From NCBI GenBank assembly GCA_016234115.1, contig JACRHD010000026.1, positions 1 through 64,000 of the forward strand: a stretch of DNA of 64,000 nt. The letters are read 5' to 3'. Positions 52,417 through 59,466 of the stretch are shown here, one piece after another. The DNA comes from Nitrospirota bacterium. GTDB lineage: Bacteria > Nitrospirota > Thermodesulfovibrionia > UBA6902. The notes under the pieces were generated by a model, which ran no database searches, was not told the DNA's origin, and worked only from the letters and a program-made list of their open reading frames with translations. The number at the start of each line of letters is the position of its first letter. Position 1 is the first letter of the stretch. Position numbers and translations under genes: made by a program.

Positions 52417-53463
52417 TCAAACCGTTTTTCCCCGGGGCTTCACCCCGGAGACGATATGCCAGTATCCGAATGTCGGTGTAACCTGTATCTCAGTAAAACC
52501 GGCCTCTTCCAGCATTGTTGAGAGCTCGCTGCCGGAAAACTGCCGCCCCTCAGTCCAAAGAAGCATGGAGACGTTGTATCCCGCCACGGTAAACGGCCCG
52601 CTCTTGTCGTCGTTGAAGAGCATCTCATGAATAATGATACGCCCTCCGCTGTCAAGATACTTAAAACTCTTGGCCGTGAGAAAGCGGCACTTTTCAGGTG
52701 TAAAGTCGTGGTAGATGTCGGAGTAGAAATGCAGGTCCGCCTTTGGAAAAGGACCGGTCCATATGTCCACGACGCTTGTGCCGACGCGTTCATTCAATCC
52801 GAAGCTCCCGATATATTCATCCGCTACTTCGCACACCGGCGCAAGATCGAGGACCAGGGCGCTGAGCAACGGCCAGCGCAGCGCAGCGCCGATAGAGTGG
52901 GCGCCGGAGCCGCCGCCTATATCGAGCATCACCCTGTGCGCCGACAGATCGATCACATCCGGCCATGCAAGCGCGGGCGCCATGCTGTGGCTGTGCATCA
53001 TGCGCGTAAAGACACGGGCGCGTTCCGCCTGCGACTCATGGGTTTCATACATGTCCTTGACGCCGTAGATTTGCGGCGCGTCGCTCAGCGCCGCCTTCTG
53101 CAGGTTTTCAAACGTCAGTACGCCCTGTGCGAGCGATACGTCGAAAAATGTTCCGAAGTAGGTGGGACTTCCCGCGACAAGATATTGTTCAGCGACCGGG
53201 GCCAGGGCGTATCTGCCGTCCTGATAAGTCAGCAGTCCGAGGGAGCGGCAGGCAAGGACCAGGGCCTCAGCAGGACGGGCCGGGATGCGCAGACACCCGC
53301 AAATCTTTCTCAGGGAACGCGGCCCATCCGACAGCAGTGAAAAGAGACCGAGGGAGTGCGCCAGGAGCACGGCGTGATAGCCGTAAATACCCATCACAAT
53401 GTCATAGAGCAGCCGCTCGTCGGTCGCAGGCTTATTTATGCCGTCAGAGTCAGCGGGCTTCAA
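52417..53463 (-). CDS. COMT-fold SAM methyltransferase (O- or C-methyl transfer)
   Basis: A 348-residue methyltransferase with an N-terminal winged-helix dimerisation domain (residues 15-100) and a SAM domain with MLDIGGGSGAHSIGAALR near residue 180. The catalytic-base region reads FYSDIYHDFTPEKC with His252-Asp253. Similar proteins include O-methyltransferases and the 2-oxoacid C-methyltransferases of antibiotic pathways. The start is TTG at 53463, nine bases after AAGGAGG. It is the first gene of the operon with the aminotransferase (52 bases apart) and the TDO-like gene. Confidence 0.85.
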   Translation of the reverse strand: MKPADSDGINKPATDERLLYDIVMGIYGYHAVLLAHSLGLFSLLSDGPRSLRKICGCLRIPARPAEALVLACRSLGLLTYQDGRYALAPVAEQYLVAGSPTYFGTFFDVSLAQGVLTFENLQKAALSDAPQIYGVKDMYETHESQAERARVFTRMMHSHSMAPALAWPDVIDLSAHRVMLDIGGGSGAHSIGAALRWPLLSALVLDLAPVCEVADEYIGSFGLNERVGTSVVDIWTGPFPKADLHFYSDIYHDFTPEKCRFLTAKSFKYLDSGGRIIIHEMLFNDDKSGPFTVAGYNVSMLLWTEGRQFSGSELSTMLEEAGFTEIQVTPTFGYWHIVSGVKPRGKTV

Positions 53464-53623
53464 CGACTACGGCCTCCTTCTGCATCCCAACATCCTTCCT
53501 TCTCAGGGCGCGTGCATTCGCCGGGAGGGAATATTGCGACCCTGACTCCCGCGGATTTTCCCGTGCTCCCGGAAAACAAAGTTTCGCGTGGTAAATAAGC
53601 GCTTAAAACACGCCTTCAGATCA

Positions 53624-53652
53624 ATTGTAGACAGGACAAAGGAAGTTGTCAA
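53624..53652 (-). promoter_or_regulatory. Near-consensus promoter of the methyltransferase operon
   Basis: On the minus strand TTGACA (53647-53652) and TACAAT (53624-53629) are spaced by exactly 17 bases. The leader to the TTG start is about 155 bases and contains short open frames (for example MLGCRRRP) but no run of Trp codons. Confidence 0.75.
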
Positions 53653-53732
53653 CGGCGCTGAAAAAATGTCCGGGCTTTGAAACGGACAAGACATGTGCAC
53701 AAAGCACATTTGGAAAAAAGCAGACGTCCCTT

Positions 53733-54308
53733 TTATCTGTCTTTCTTCCTTCTGAAAAATCCCAGCCCCGCAAGGCCGATGCCTGAAAGCAATATAGTTG
53801 AAGGCTCCGGAATCGGAACATTACCGGAAACAACCTCTATATTGCCGCTTCTGGTATCGGCAAGAAGCCCTTCCCCATATGCATCTCCAAGGTCAATTAT
53901 GGAAACACCCAGAGGACTTATTCCAAGGGCAAGCGTATTGAATGACAAGCTTGCAATAACGAAGTTATCCGGTTGACCATCGTTCAGGTCCGTGGGTGAC
54001 TCAAGGGAAAATTCAAAAAAGTTCAAGGACCCGGGGATGACTTCATCAAAGAACGATATACTAAAACCTAACGCCGGTCCGAAACTGATACTGTTAAAAC
54101 TTAAGACGGCAGGATTATAATGAATATCTAAATCATAAGCCCCCACGGAAACGTCCGTTAAACCTGATATGAACAAATCCACATTTGCGACGTTACCTAA
54201 TATCACGTCCTGATCAGCAGGCACAAAGCCGATTGATATCGCATCAGACTCAGAGTAACCGGAAAAGATGCTGATTATCAGTGCAATACATAAAACAAAT
54301 CTTTTCAT
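53733..54308 (-). CDS. PEP-CTERM sorted, cohesin-like surface protein
   Basis: A 191-residue secreted protein. It has an N-terminal signal peptide (KRFVLCIALIISIFSGYSES), a cohesin-like beta domain with VGAYDLDIHYNPAVLSF near residue 56, and a C-terminal VPIPEPSTILLSGIGLAGLG followed by RRKK, a complete PEP-CTERM signal for exosortase processing. It is probably displayed on the surface or in the extracellular matrix. A GGGAGGG ribosome site precedes the ATG and a sigma-54 promoter lies just upstream. The exosortase gene is not in the window. Confidence 0.92.
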   Translation of the reverse strand: MKRFVLCIALIISIFSGYSESDAISIGFVPADQDVILGNVANVDLFISGLTDVSVGAYDLDIHYNPAVLSFNSISFGPALGFSISFFDEVIPGSLNFFEFSLESPTDLNDGQPDNFVIASLSFNTLALGISPLGVSIIDLGDAYGEGLLADTRSGNIEVVSGNVPIPEPSTILLSGIGLAGLGFFRRKKDR

Positions 54309-54343
54309 CTGACCCTCCCTTTTTATTAACCTATACCATGTTA

Positions 54344-54361
54344 TTGCAAAAATAATACCAA
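54344..54361 (-). promoter_or_regulatory. Sigma-54 promoter of the PEP-CTERM gene
   Basis: On the minus strand TTGGTATTATTTTTGCAA has the GG and GC dinucleotides separated by exactly 10 bases, with TTGC matching the -12 element. Transcription would begin about 25 bases before the ATG. PEP-CTERM genes in floc-forming bacteria are known to be RpoN-controlled. The 54362-54567 stretch upstream is AT-rich and could hold activator sites. Confidence 0.75.
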
Positions 54362-54567
54362 CAGCATAACCACTTGTTCTTAAAGTAATTTCTTAAAACA
54401 AATTTTCAAATATGTCGATTATTCTTACAGTTAATTTCAATTTTGGGTTAAATAATTTTAATAAATCCTTATTTATCAGGACGTTATCCATCAACTGCAA
54501 AGAAATTTAACAAAGTAAGAAAAGCCGACACGATTTTAATTGGATTACAGGAAGGTTGTTGCCCTAT

Positions 54568-54770
54568 CCCGGATTATTCATAAACTCCGGGAGATATGAT
54601 TCAAAAACATATTGCCGCAATCCCTTGGTCGGAATTTTCGCGTGGTGTAAAAAGTACACTCTGTAAAAGCAATATCCTAAAGAGCGAAAAGTCCTTACAA
54701 ATAATCTCATTGCTTTCAAGATGTTTTTCAATCATGCCTCCCGGAGTACGATATTGGTGAATTATCCGGG
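54568..54770 (+). mobile_element. MITE-like element, copy C
   Basis: A 203-bp element with the best-preserved ends (CCCGGATTATTCA ... TGAATTATCCGGG). CTAT flanks both sides (54564-54567 and 54771-54774), a probable 4-bp target duplication that includes the stop codon of the adjacent lipoprotein gene. It has no coding capacity. Confidence 0.85.
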
Positions 54771-55649
54771 CTATATATCGATCTTTATCCTGACAGTCTT
54801 TCGTCCTGCCTCGATGATATTAGCTGTAAGCTCCTGTCTCTTCTTGTTGAGCAGGTTGGTTTTAATCAGCGGTTTTACCTCTTCAAAGGGGAGTTCACGG
54901 GGTCCCCGTCTCTCTTTTATCTTGAAGAAGTAATATGCTCCGTCCTTCCCCTTGTGGGGTCCGCTGAAGACGTTGAGCCCGGCAGTCTTCAGTTCAGATG
55001 CGAGTTCCCTGGACGGGAGTGTGTCGGGGTCGAGCCATCCGTAATCAGTCACAGAGGCGCTCCCTGAATCACTCATGTTTTTTGCAAGGATATCAAAGTC
55101 AGCGCCCTTCTTCAACTCTGCCGCCGCCTTTCCTGCATCAGACTCATTCCTTACCTCGAGGATCTTCACAAACTCCTGTTCGGACTGAAGGAAGGGGACA
55201 GGCCTCCTTTGATAGAAGTCCCTCATCTCCTCTTCGGTCACCGAGTCGTCCTTGACGAGAGAAGTCATCAATTTTGAGATAAGCAAAGCGCTTTTCACCC
55301 TGTCCTGGAAAATATTGTAGGGCATCTCTCTCTTTTTCAATCCCTCTTTAAATTCCTGTTCGGTCATGTCGCCGCGCATGCCTTCTATGGTTTTCCGCAC
55401 CTCTTCGTCCTTGACCGAAATCTTCTTCGCCTTTGCCTCTCTGACCAGCAGTGCGTGCGCAATAAGTTCGTCAGTGACGGCCTTTTTTACCGCCTCGCGG
55501 TCCGCTGTCTTGTGAATACTGAGTCTTTCTTTGAGTGTAATATCGAAGAGCTCTTTTGATATCTTTTCATTGTCTACGGTAATCGCGCTCTTTGTGCATC
55601 CGGTAGCCGCAAAAAGCAAAAGCATCAGAATTATACTCATCCGTCTCAT
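54771..55649 (-). CDS. PpiC-type peptidyl-prolyl isomerase lipoprotein
   Basis: A 292-residue SurA/PrsA-like chaperone. The signal ends in a lipobox, LLLFAATGC, so Cys18 should be lipidated. A helical N-terminal chaperone part is followed by a parvulin domain at about residues 155-255 (EFVKILEVRNESDAGKAA, YGWLDPDTLPSRELASEL, AYYFFKIKERR). It probably helps fold exported proteins and may serve the PEP-CTERM system. The gene ends directly against MITE copy C. Confidence 0.9.
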   Translation of the reverse strand: MRRMSIILMLLLFAATGCTKSAITVDNEKISKELFDITLKERLSIHKTADREAVKKAVTDELIAHALLVREAKAKKISVKDEEVRKTIEGMRGDMTEQEFKEGLKKREMPYNIFQDRVKSALLISKLMTSLVKDDSVTEEEMRDFYQRRPVPFLQSEQEFVKILEVRNESDAGKAAAELKKGADFDILAKNMSDSGSASVTDYGWLDPDTLPSRELASELKTAGLNVFSGPHKGKDGAYYFFKIKERRGPRELPFEEVKPLIKTNLLNKKRQELTANIIEAGRKTVRIKIDI

Positions 55650-55667
55650 ATAAACCTCCAGGTTTTT

Positions 55668-55690
55668 AAAAACCCCCCCGCCTCAGGGGG
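55668..55690 (-). terminator. Terminator or attenuator between radical SAM and isomerase genes
   Basis: In the minus direction CCCCC-TGAGGC-GGGGG is followed by TTTTT. It lies about 100 bases after the radical SAM stop and just before the ribosome site of the isomerase gene. Confidence 0.45.
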
Positions 55691-55791
55691 CAAAGTAATT
55701 TATTATCATATGTAAACAAGATACTAAAACGCAAAACACAGACAGGAACTCCAATACAGGGGAATTGCCTTGAGGCGACAAGGACCATGTC

Positions 55792-57270
55792 TTACGGAAT
55801 GGGAGAGAAAGACTCCGCATGATCTTTGAGAAAATTTCTGATTTCCTCCGGCATAGAGGCCTCCACGGCCTTCATCTGAGAAGCGATATATGAGTGCTCC
55901 ATCAGGAGCTTCATCACGGATATCATATATTCCCTCTTGAAGGAGGTCATGCCCTTCAGTTTCGAAAATTTGTCCATATAAAACAGCCTCGTCGCCTTGT
56001 TCAGCTCATCCCTCAGTTCATCTATGGTAAGATTTTCAGGTTTTACCACCGGCTCAATGAGATTGTACTTACTGTAGTCTTTTGTGACGATGTGCGGCTC
56101 CAGCTCCTTATAAATAGTCGCGTAAGGCCACGGAGTGATGGCAAGGAAAAACGCCATATCAGGGCCGTAGTACTTGGCAAGCTCCAGTGTATCGGCCATG
56201 GATTTCTTGGTCTCGTAGGGCATTCCGAGGACAAAGGAAGTCTCGGAAATAATATCTTCCTTATTGATCAGATCTATGGCCTGCCTTGATTCTTCTATGC
56301 TCACATCCTTGGCATATCTCTCCAGCGTCTCTGTGTCTGTGGACTCAACGCCGACGTAGATATGGACAATACCTGCCTTTCTGTATCTCCAGAGGATGTC
56401 CTGGTCTCTTACAATGTCCTTGACCCTGGTCTCCATGAAAAGCTCGATACCCATAGACTTCTCGATGAGCAGATCCAGTATCCTCTCCCAGCGCTCCCTG
56501 TCCAGGGTAGGAGTTTCGTCCGCGATCATTGCAGCATTCACCCCGTACCTGGTATGTATATGTTCCAGTTCAGCCACGAATTTCTCCGGCGACTTCGCCC
56601 TCCACTTTCCATCCCAGAAGAGCCTCTGGGAACAGAAACTGCAGAACTGATTGCATCCGCGGGATGAATTGACAATTGCAAGGACCGAGCCCGGCGTAGG
56701 CCTGTAAGTATATATGGGCCAGTCGATGAGGTCCCAGGCCCCTTCCAGGGAATCAAGGTTGCGGATATGAGACCGGGATGGAGTGCTCACGACCCCGCCG
56801 TCCAGACAGTAGGCAATGCCCTCGACTTTGCGAAGGTCTCCTTGAGCAAAATAGCAGTCAAGAAGCTCAGGGAATGTAATTTCACCCTCTCCGCGCACAA
56901 TAAAGTCCACAGCGCCGCACTGGTCTCTGAGTATCTCCTGCCACATGAAGGTCGGATGGACATTACCGAGGACCGTTACAATACGCCCGTCGATCTGCTT
57001 GGCAAGCGCGCACACCTTAAGGCAATCGTTTAACGTCGCGGTGATGGCGGTGGCTGCCACAACATCGGGTTTGCTGCTTTCTATCTTCTTTTGAATATCA
57101 TCGTAACTGTGGAAATAGGACATCGAGTCGCAGATCTCCACATCATACCCCGCATTACGCAGGCTGCCGGCAATATATACATAGCCAAGGTTGAGCCATG
57201 TGCCCGCAGCCTCCACTACCCCTGAATGGTATGGAGGCGTTATGAGTAAAACTTTTTTATTTTTTCCCAT
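55792..57270 (-). CDS. BchE-like B12-binding radical SAM enzyme
   Basis: A 492-residue protein with an N-terminal cobalamin-binding domain (residues 5-140) and a radical SAM domain with SSRGCNQFCSFCSQRLFW (CxxxCxxC) near residue 207. Along its whole length it resembles BchE, the anaerobic Mg-protoporphyrin ester cyclase: PPYHSGVVEAAGTW, ITVLGNVHPTFMW-type text, VDFIVRGEGEITF, ADETPTLDRERW and MAFFLAITPWPYATIYKELE. No other chlorophyll genes are seen, so the substrate is probably different. A strong AAGGAG site precedes the ATG. It follows the small membrane protein gene. Confidence 0.85.
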   Translation of the reverse strand: MGKNKKVLLITPPYHSGVVEAAGTWLNLGYVYIAGSLRNAGYDVEICDSMSYFHSYDDIQKKIESSKPDVVAATAITATLNDCLKVCALAKQIDGRIVTVLGNVHPTFMWQEILRDQCGAVDFIVRGEGEITFPELLDCYFAQGDLRKVEGIAYCLDGGVVSTPSRSHIRNLDSLEGAWDLIDWPIYTYRPTPGSVLAIVNSSRGCNQFCSFCSQRLFWDGKWRAKSPEKFVAELEHIHTRYGVNAAMIADETPTLDRERWERILDLLIEKSMGIELFMETRVKDIVRDQDILWRYRKAGIVHIYVGVESTDTETLERYAKDVSIEESRQAIDLINKEDIISETSFVLGMPYETKKSMADTLELAKYYGPDMAFFLAITPWPYATIYKELEPHIVTKDYSKYNLIEPVVKPENLTIDELRDELNKATRLFYMDKFSKLKGMTSFKREYMISVMKLLMEHSYIASQMKAVEASMPEEIRNFLKDHAESFSPIP

Positions 57271-57364
57271 AAAAAACTCCTTGTATTATAGCAATATGGA
57301 TGCCTTTATTGCCAGGATTTTCATGTTTCGCGCCCTGCCGGCGATAACTTAATTGTTCCCCCTC

Positions 57365-57706
57365 TCAGTCGAACACCATACTATATTGCCAGTATGTGCC
57401 TGATCCGAATATAACTATGAGCGCAATGTGTTTCATAATCAGCATCTTCCGCCTGACCCTCTCGGCATCAGGACCGTATACATTGCTTACATAGGTGAAC
57501 GACCTGCCCGCCCCCATGGTAAAGACAAGGACAATAGACCCTATGCCGGCATAGAAAAGCTGTTTTTTCAGCCCGAACATTATGCTCCCGATTTCAAGAG
57601 GGACAGACTGCGCGCTGAGCCAATATACACCGAGGACCGTAGCTGCCCAGCAGCCCGCGGCAAAATCATGGACAAATCCGATAACTATCGTCAGGGCCTT
57701 TTTCAT
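57365..57706 (-). CDS. Small three-helix membrane protein
   Basis: A 113-residue membrane protein. Helices lie at about 3-32, 46-68 and 88-112. His13 in FVHDFAAGCWAATVLG and His92 in KMLIMKHIALIVIFGSG are placed in or near helices and could bind heme or metal, as in CopD-like proteins. I do not recognise a family for certain. It lies between the LuxE-like gene and the radical SAM gene in one apparent operon. Confidence 0.7.
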   Translation of the reverse strand: MKKALTIVIGFVHDFAAGCWAATVLGVYWLSAQSVPLEIGSIMFGLKKQLFYAGIGSIVLVFTMGAGRSFTYVSNVYGPDAERVRRKMLIMKHIALIVIFGSGTYWQYSMVFD

Positions 57707-57732
57707 TCTGCTGAACTTTACTCTAAACTCCC

Positions 57733-59223
57733 CTACTTCTCCCGTCCCTGTTTTTCCGACTTTAGTCCGGCCGGGTGGTCTGCCAGCGCCTGTTTCTCCG
57801 CCTTGGTTTTATACCAGTCGAGCGGCCTTTCGGTCTGGTCCCTGAATGTGTTGAGCGCCTCATCACGCATCCCGGCAGCCTCAGCATCAGCCTGCGAAAC
57901 GAGTATCTCATCAACTACCTGAGGGCATGAAGGGAGCGAACCCGGCCTTGCCTCTATCTCCTCGCGAACACTTGGAGCAATCTTTGGGTCCTTTGCAACA
58001 GCCATCTTGAGCTCGATAGAAAAATTTACATACCTCTCGAGCATGCGAAAGATCGCGGAATCGCCCATCGGACTTCCCGCCGACTCGTCAGGAAGAGGCG
58101 ATACCCTGCCGTTTTCTATCTTCGCGCGGCCGACCATCTCACAGCCCGCACCATTGTCGGTTGTGTACCCCAGATTATCGGTGATCACCGCAAGCACGGT
58201 CGGCACATTGGCCAGGTCCCAGTGCGCGAGGAGCCCGACTTCCCCGTCCGGCAGCGGAGAGAGATCGTCTATGCTCATTGCGCGCACTCTGCACCACGGC
58301 GGCACCGGCCGGCTTCTTTGCCGCGGCGACAGCCCTTTTATACAGCGGCGCAGGGAATCATCAAAGAGGTTGGTGGCGGTCTCCGCCTCGCCGAGCACAT
58401 TTACACAGTGGCTCCCGGGGATACCTAACACCTCCTGCACCATCGAGTAGTAGTCGTCGCGGGTGACTTTTCCAAAACGCCCCCTGTATCCTCCTCCGTC
58501 GCATATACGGCTGCCCGCGGGCAGGTGGAACTTCATCTTCTTACGCCGGCACGCCTGAAAAAAATAAACATACGCGGATGTGGCCCCTATCAGGGCTACC
58601 GGTACGCCGCTCGCTTCCGATTCACGCAGCGCCTTCAACAAATCATTGATATAAATACCTGATTTGCCCAGGAGAAACATGCTGTCCTCAGTACCGAAGT
58701 GCTGCCTCGTCTGGTCCATGCCGATCGCCATACCCATAGAGGGCGCCAGCTCAGGGCTTGGAGCAAGAATGAGGATACGGCAACGCCTTCCCTTTTCAAG
58801 GTCCGGGAAGAGGTATGATCCCGTCATGACGCGGTTTGCGGCAAAGACAAGACGCTTACCGTCTTCATCCCGGAAGATGCGGCCGCGTTGGGTAAAACTC
58901 GTGGTCCCTCCCGTGAGGCACGCCATCACCGACTGCTCCAGGGGAAAGGAAGCGACGAGGTGGGTCTTGAACACATCGTTGTAAACCATAGGCACATCCT
59001 CCCATCTGGAGATGTCGCCGGGCTTAATCTTCTTGGCGTCACAGAATTCGCGGAAGATATTATTGTTGTTATAGTGCAAGGCGAACAGCCTCATACAGTA
59101 ATCATTAAAATTGTGCACCTCGGCGTCGACTCCCGCTTCTATAAAGCCGAGGATGTCCTCTGTCAGACGATGACGCTCCGCCGCTGAATCAGATGACCCC
59201 GTTCGTATGGTTTCTTCAGACAT
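57733..59223 (-). CDS. LuxE-like acyl-protein synthetase / PaaK-related adenylating enzyme
   Basis: A 496-residue protein of the LuxE / phenylacetate-CoA ligase superfamily. Typical features are MACLTGGTTSFTQRGRIFRD near residue 105 (the phosphate-binding loop), a long Rossmann-like middle with VPVALIGATSAYVYFF, and a C-terminal region containing LSPLPDGEVGLLAHWDLANV. LuxE activates a fatty acid with ATP and holds it as a thioester. The substrate here is unknown, and no LuxC reductase is seen. It heads the operon with the membrane and radical SAM genes; GGGAGG precedes the ATG. Confidence 0.8.
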   Translation of the reverse strand: MSEETIRTGSSDSAAERHRLTEDILGFIEAGVDAEVHNFNDYCMRLFALHYNNNNIFREFCDAKKIKPGDISRWEDVPMVYNDVFKTHLVASFPLEQSVMACLTGGTTSFTQRGRIFRDEDGKRLVFAANRVMTGSYLFPDLEKGRRCRILILAPSPELAPSMGMAIGMDQTRQHFGTEDSMFLLGKSGIYINDLLKALRESEASGVPVALIGATSAYVYFFQACRRKKMKFHLPAGSRICDGGGYRGRFGKVTRDDYYSMVQEVLGIPGSHCVNVLGEAETATNLFDDSLRRCIKGLSPRQRSRPVPPWCRVRAMSIDDLSPLPDGEVGLLAHWDLANVPTVLAVITDNLGYTTDNGAGCEMVGRAKIENGRVSPLPDESAGSPMGDSAIFRMLERYVNFSIELKMAVAKDPKIAPSVREEIEARPGSLPSCPQVVDEILVSQADAEAAGMRDEALNTFRDQTERPLDWYKTKAEKQALADHPAGLKSEKQGREK

Positions 59224-59311
59224 TTAAAACCTCCCAAGTTTAATCCAATAATCCCGATTCGTTTGCTGTGAAACGAAGGCATTCACTTTGTAGGAACTTT
59301 TCTGCTTCTTA

Positions 59312-59320
59312 ATTATATCA
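59312..59320 (-). promoter_or_regulatory. Extended -10 promoter of the LuxE-like operon
   Basis: TGATATAAT on the minus strand fits the extended -10 consensus. It lies about 90 bases before the LuxE-like start. No strong -35 is seen. Confidence 0.5.
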
Positions 59321-59348
59321 GAACGGCATAGTGAAAATACATATTAAG

Positions 59349-59450
59349 TCAGCCCTTTTTCCGGACGGCATAAAATGCGACCTGCCCTTCCCTGTCCCTG
59401 TATATCACCGTTCCGACTCCCGTGAACCTTACTGCCTTGTCGACATTCAC
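59349..59450 (-). CDS. Possible 33-residue protein
   Basis: A GTG at 59450, after GAGGAAGACC, opens a frame that begins MNVDKAVRFTGVGTVIYRD and ends in VRKKG. It starts 16 bases after the TMTC-like gene and ends before the LuxE promoter. The charge pattern looks protein-like, but I do not recognise it and it could be chance. Confidence 0.3.
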   Translation of the reverse strand: MNVDKAVRFTGVGTVIYRDREGQVAFYAVRKKG

Positions 59451-59466
59451 GGTCTTCCTCTACGGA

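Noticed and set aside
53464-53630. Trp-codon attenuator in the methyltransferase operon leader
   Set aside because: No short frame with consecutive Trp codons and no clear terminator/antiterminator pair was found.
55792-57270. True bacteriochlorophyll cyclase BchE
   Set aside because: The likeness is strong, but no other chlorophyll genes are present and the partners are LuxE-like and membrane proteins, so only BchE-like is claimed.
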